Below, in pieces: positions 4,275-5,191 of a stretch of DNA of 5,191 nt. Within the stretch, counting starts at the first letter, position 1. Each line of letters opens with the position of its first letter. The notes under the pieces were generated by a model. That model had not been told where the DNA came from and made no database searches. It worked only from the letters and a program-made list of their open reading frames with translations. Position numbers and translations under genes: made by a program. The DNA comes from an uncultured Robiginitomaculum sp. (GTDB taxonomy: Bacteria > Pseudomonadota > Alphaproteobacteria > Caulobacterales > Maricaulaceae): contig CALKXN010000215.1 in NCBI GenBank assembly GCA_938003555.1, forward strand, positions 1 to 5,191, written 5' to 3'.

Positions 4275-5191
4275 CTAAGCCACCATGATTCCGCGCAACA
4301 TATAATATAGCGCGGCGGAAAACAGACCTGTGAGCGGTACGGTGATGATCCACGCTGCGACAATTTTATAGAGCATGGAACGCTCAACCAATTTGGCTTT
4401 ATAGGCCTTCTTAAAGTCGCGACGCTGACTCCATGTCAGCTGCTCTGCAACGGCCTGACGTTTTAATTCGCGGAGCATATCGCGCTTTTCTGTCATCGGT
4501 GCAGCGTCAAATCTCTCAACAAAAGCTTCGTCAACATGCGGATCTGCGACGTCCGCGAGGCGGCGCTTAATCTTGGCGACGGCCTCGTTATAATTCGAAT
4601 TCAAAACTTCGCGCAGGAAGCCAACCCCGAAAATCCCGCCCACCGCAATATGCGTTGAGGAGACGGGCAGGCCAAGCTGGCTGGCGATAATAACCGTAAT
4701 CGCAGCCGCAAGCGCAACGCAGAACGCGCGCGACATGTCCAGCTCTGTGATCTCGGAGCCGACCGTTTTAATGAGTTTCGGACCATATAATGCAAGACCG
4801 ATTGCAATACCCAGCGCCCCGACCAGCATCACCCAAATCGGAATAGAGGCCTTGGACGCAATCGCGCCGGAGAAGACGGCTTCGTTAATCGCGGCCAGCG
4901 GCCCAATCGCGTTGGCCACATCATTGGCCCCATGCGCAAAAGACAGGAGCGCGGCAGAAATAATGAGCGGAATAAGAAATAGGCGATCAACCGCAGCAGG
5001 CGTTTGATCCATATTGTCAGCAGCTTTTTTAACTAATCCGCGCACCACAAAAAAGATAATAACCGCAGCAACGAAGCCTATGCCCAAGGCGGGAATAAAC
5101 TCAATTTTGATGAGCTTCTTAATCCCCTCAAGGATGAGATATGTGGTGAAGGCCCAAGCCATAATGGCAACAAGGAACGGCACGGTTTTAC
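4275..5191 (-). CDS. pit: PiT-family inorganic phosphate transporter, C-terminal part
   Basis: About 304 codons up to the TAG at 4277-4275 are visible, and the frame stays open through the right edge, so the N-terminus is missing. PiT proteins are integral inner-membrane carriers that move phosphate, usually as a metal-phosphate complex, with protons. Counting from the GTG at 5183 as residue 1, helices lie at about 4-20, 31-50, 68-83, 113-133, 152-171, 177-191 and 272-297. The PiT signature of the second half-repeat is 'HGANDVANAIGPLAAI' (84-99), and 'GLPVSSTHIAVGGIFGVGF' (171-189) is the second conserved block. A charged loop at about 195-270, typical of alphaproteobacterial PiT proteins, separates it from the last helix. 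The GTG is internal and not the true start, because the upstream codons (K-T-) stay in frame. The gene is 89 bases upstream of the DUF2235 gene on the same strand. A PhoU-like partner is often adjacent to PiT genes, but that region is outside the window. Confidence 0.95.
   Translation of the reverse strand, partial: KTVPFLVAIMAWAFTTYLILEGIKKLIKIEFIPALGIGFVAAVIIFFVVRGLVKKAADNMDQTPAAVDRLFLIPLIISAALLSFAHGANDVANAIGPLAAINEAVFSGAIASKASIPIWVMLVGALGIAIGLALYGPKLIKTVGSEITELDMSRAFCVALAAAITVIIASQLGLPVSSTHIAVGGIFGVGFLREVLNSNYNEAVAKIKRRLADVADPHVDEAFVERFDAAPMTEKRDMLRELKRQAVAEQLTWSQRRDFKKAYKAKLVERSMLYKIVAAWIITVPLTGLFSAALYYMLRGIMVA

Noticed and set aside
4601..5007. Open frames in other phases over the pit gene, on both strands
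   Set aside because: They overlap the signature helices of the phosphate transporter and have biased Arg/Leu or Ser/Ala composition with no family resemblance.
1..5191. CRISPR array, tRNA/rRNA genes, insertion sequences
   Set aside because: I found no spaced direct-repeat series, no cloverleaf or CCA-ended tRNA pattern, and no transposase motif or terminal inverted repeats with target duplication.

Overview
The window reads as ordinary chromosomal DNA of an alphaproteobacterium. The evidence is the family style of the proteins: an AlkB of the short alphaproteobacterial type, a PiT phosphate transporter with a long charged cytoplasmic loop, a bacterioferritin/Bfd pair and a YidB-type small protein. 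Base composition is moderate rather than GC-rich. A marine Hyphomonadaceae/Maricaulales-like organism is a guess from that combination and is not demonstrated. Every gene I can support lies on the minus strand, so the biological order runs from high to low coordinates.

Layout in transcription order: (1) 5191-4275, the C-terminal part of a PiT-family inorganic phosphate transporter whose N-terminus is cut by the window edge. (2) 4274-4186, a short intergenic region ending in a hairpin that abuts the next start codon. (3) 4185-1230, a tight four-gene cluster: a DUF2235 alpha/beta-hydrolase with a C-terminal LysM-like domain, an AlkB DNA/RNA dealkylase, a small three-helix membrane protein of the CBU_0592 type, and a DsbA-fold 2-hydroxychromene-2-carboxylate isomerase-like protein. 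The last three genes are joined by 4-base ATGA stop/start overlaps. (4) 1229-281, an iron-storage module: a strong promoter with two direct repeats resembling Fur operator half-sites, bfd (bacterioferritin-associated ferredoxin, apparently leaderless), a 178-base spacer with a third repeat copy, a possible 26-codon ORF and a candidate second promoter, then bfr (haem-binding bacterioferritin with an intact ferroxidase centre). (5) 280-163, a spacer with a perfect 12-bp palindrome. (6) 162-1, the N-terminus of a YidB/DUF937-type protein cut by the window edge.

Bfr stores iron, and Bfd reduces the Bfr haem to release it. The arrangement suggests that bfd has its own iron-responsive promoter while bfr can also be transcribed separately. 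The upstream cluster joins alkylation repair to a thioredoxin-fold isomerase, a small membrane protein and a hydrolase; a common function is not evident from sequence. I see no mobile element, CRISPR array, tRNA or rRNA. The items most worth a second look are the repeat-bearing, apparently leaderless bfd promoter, the start-codon hairpin of the DUF2235-LysM gene, that domain fusion itself, and the small ORF/alternative-hairpin region between bfd and bfr.
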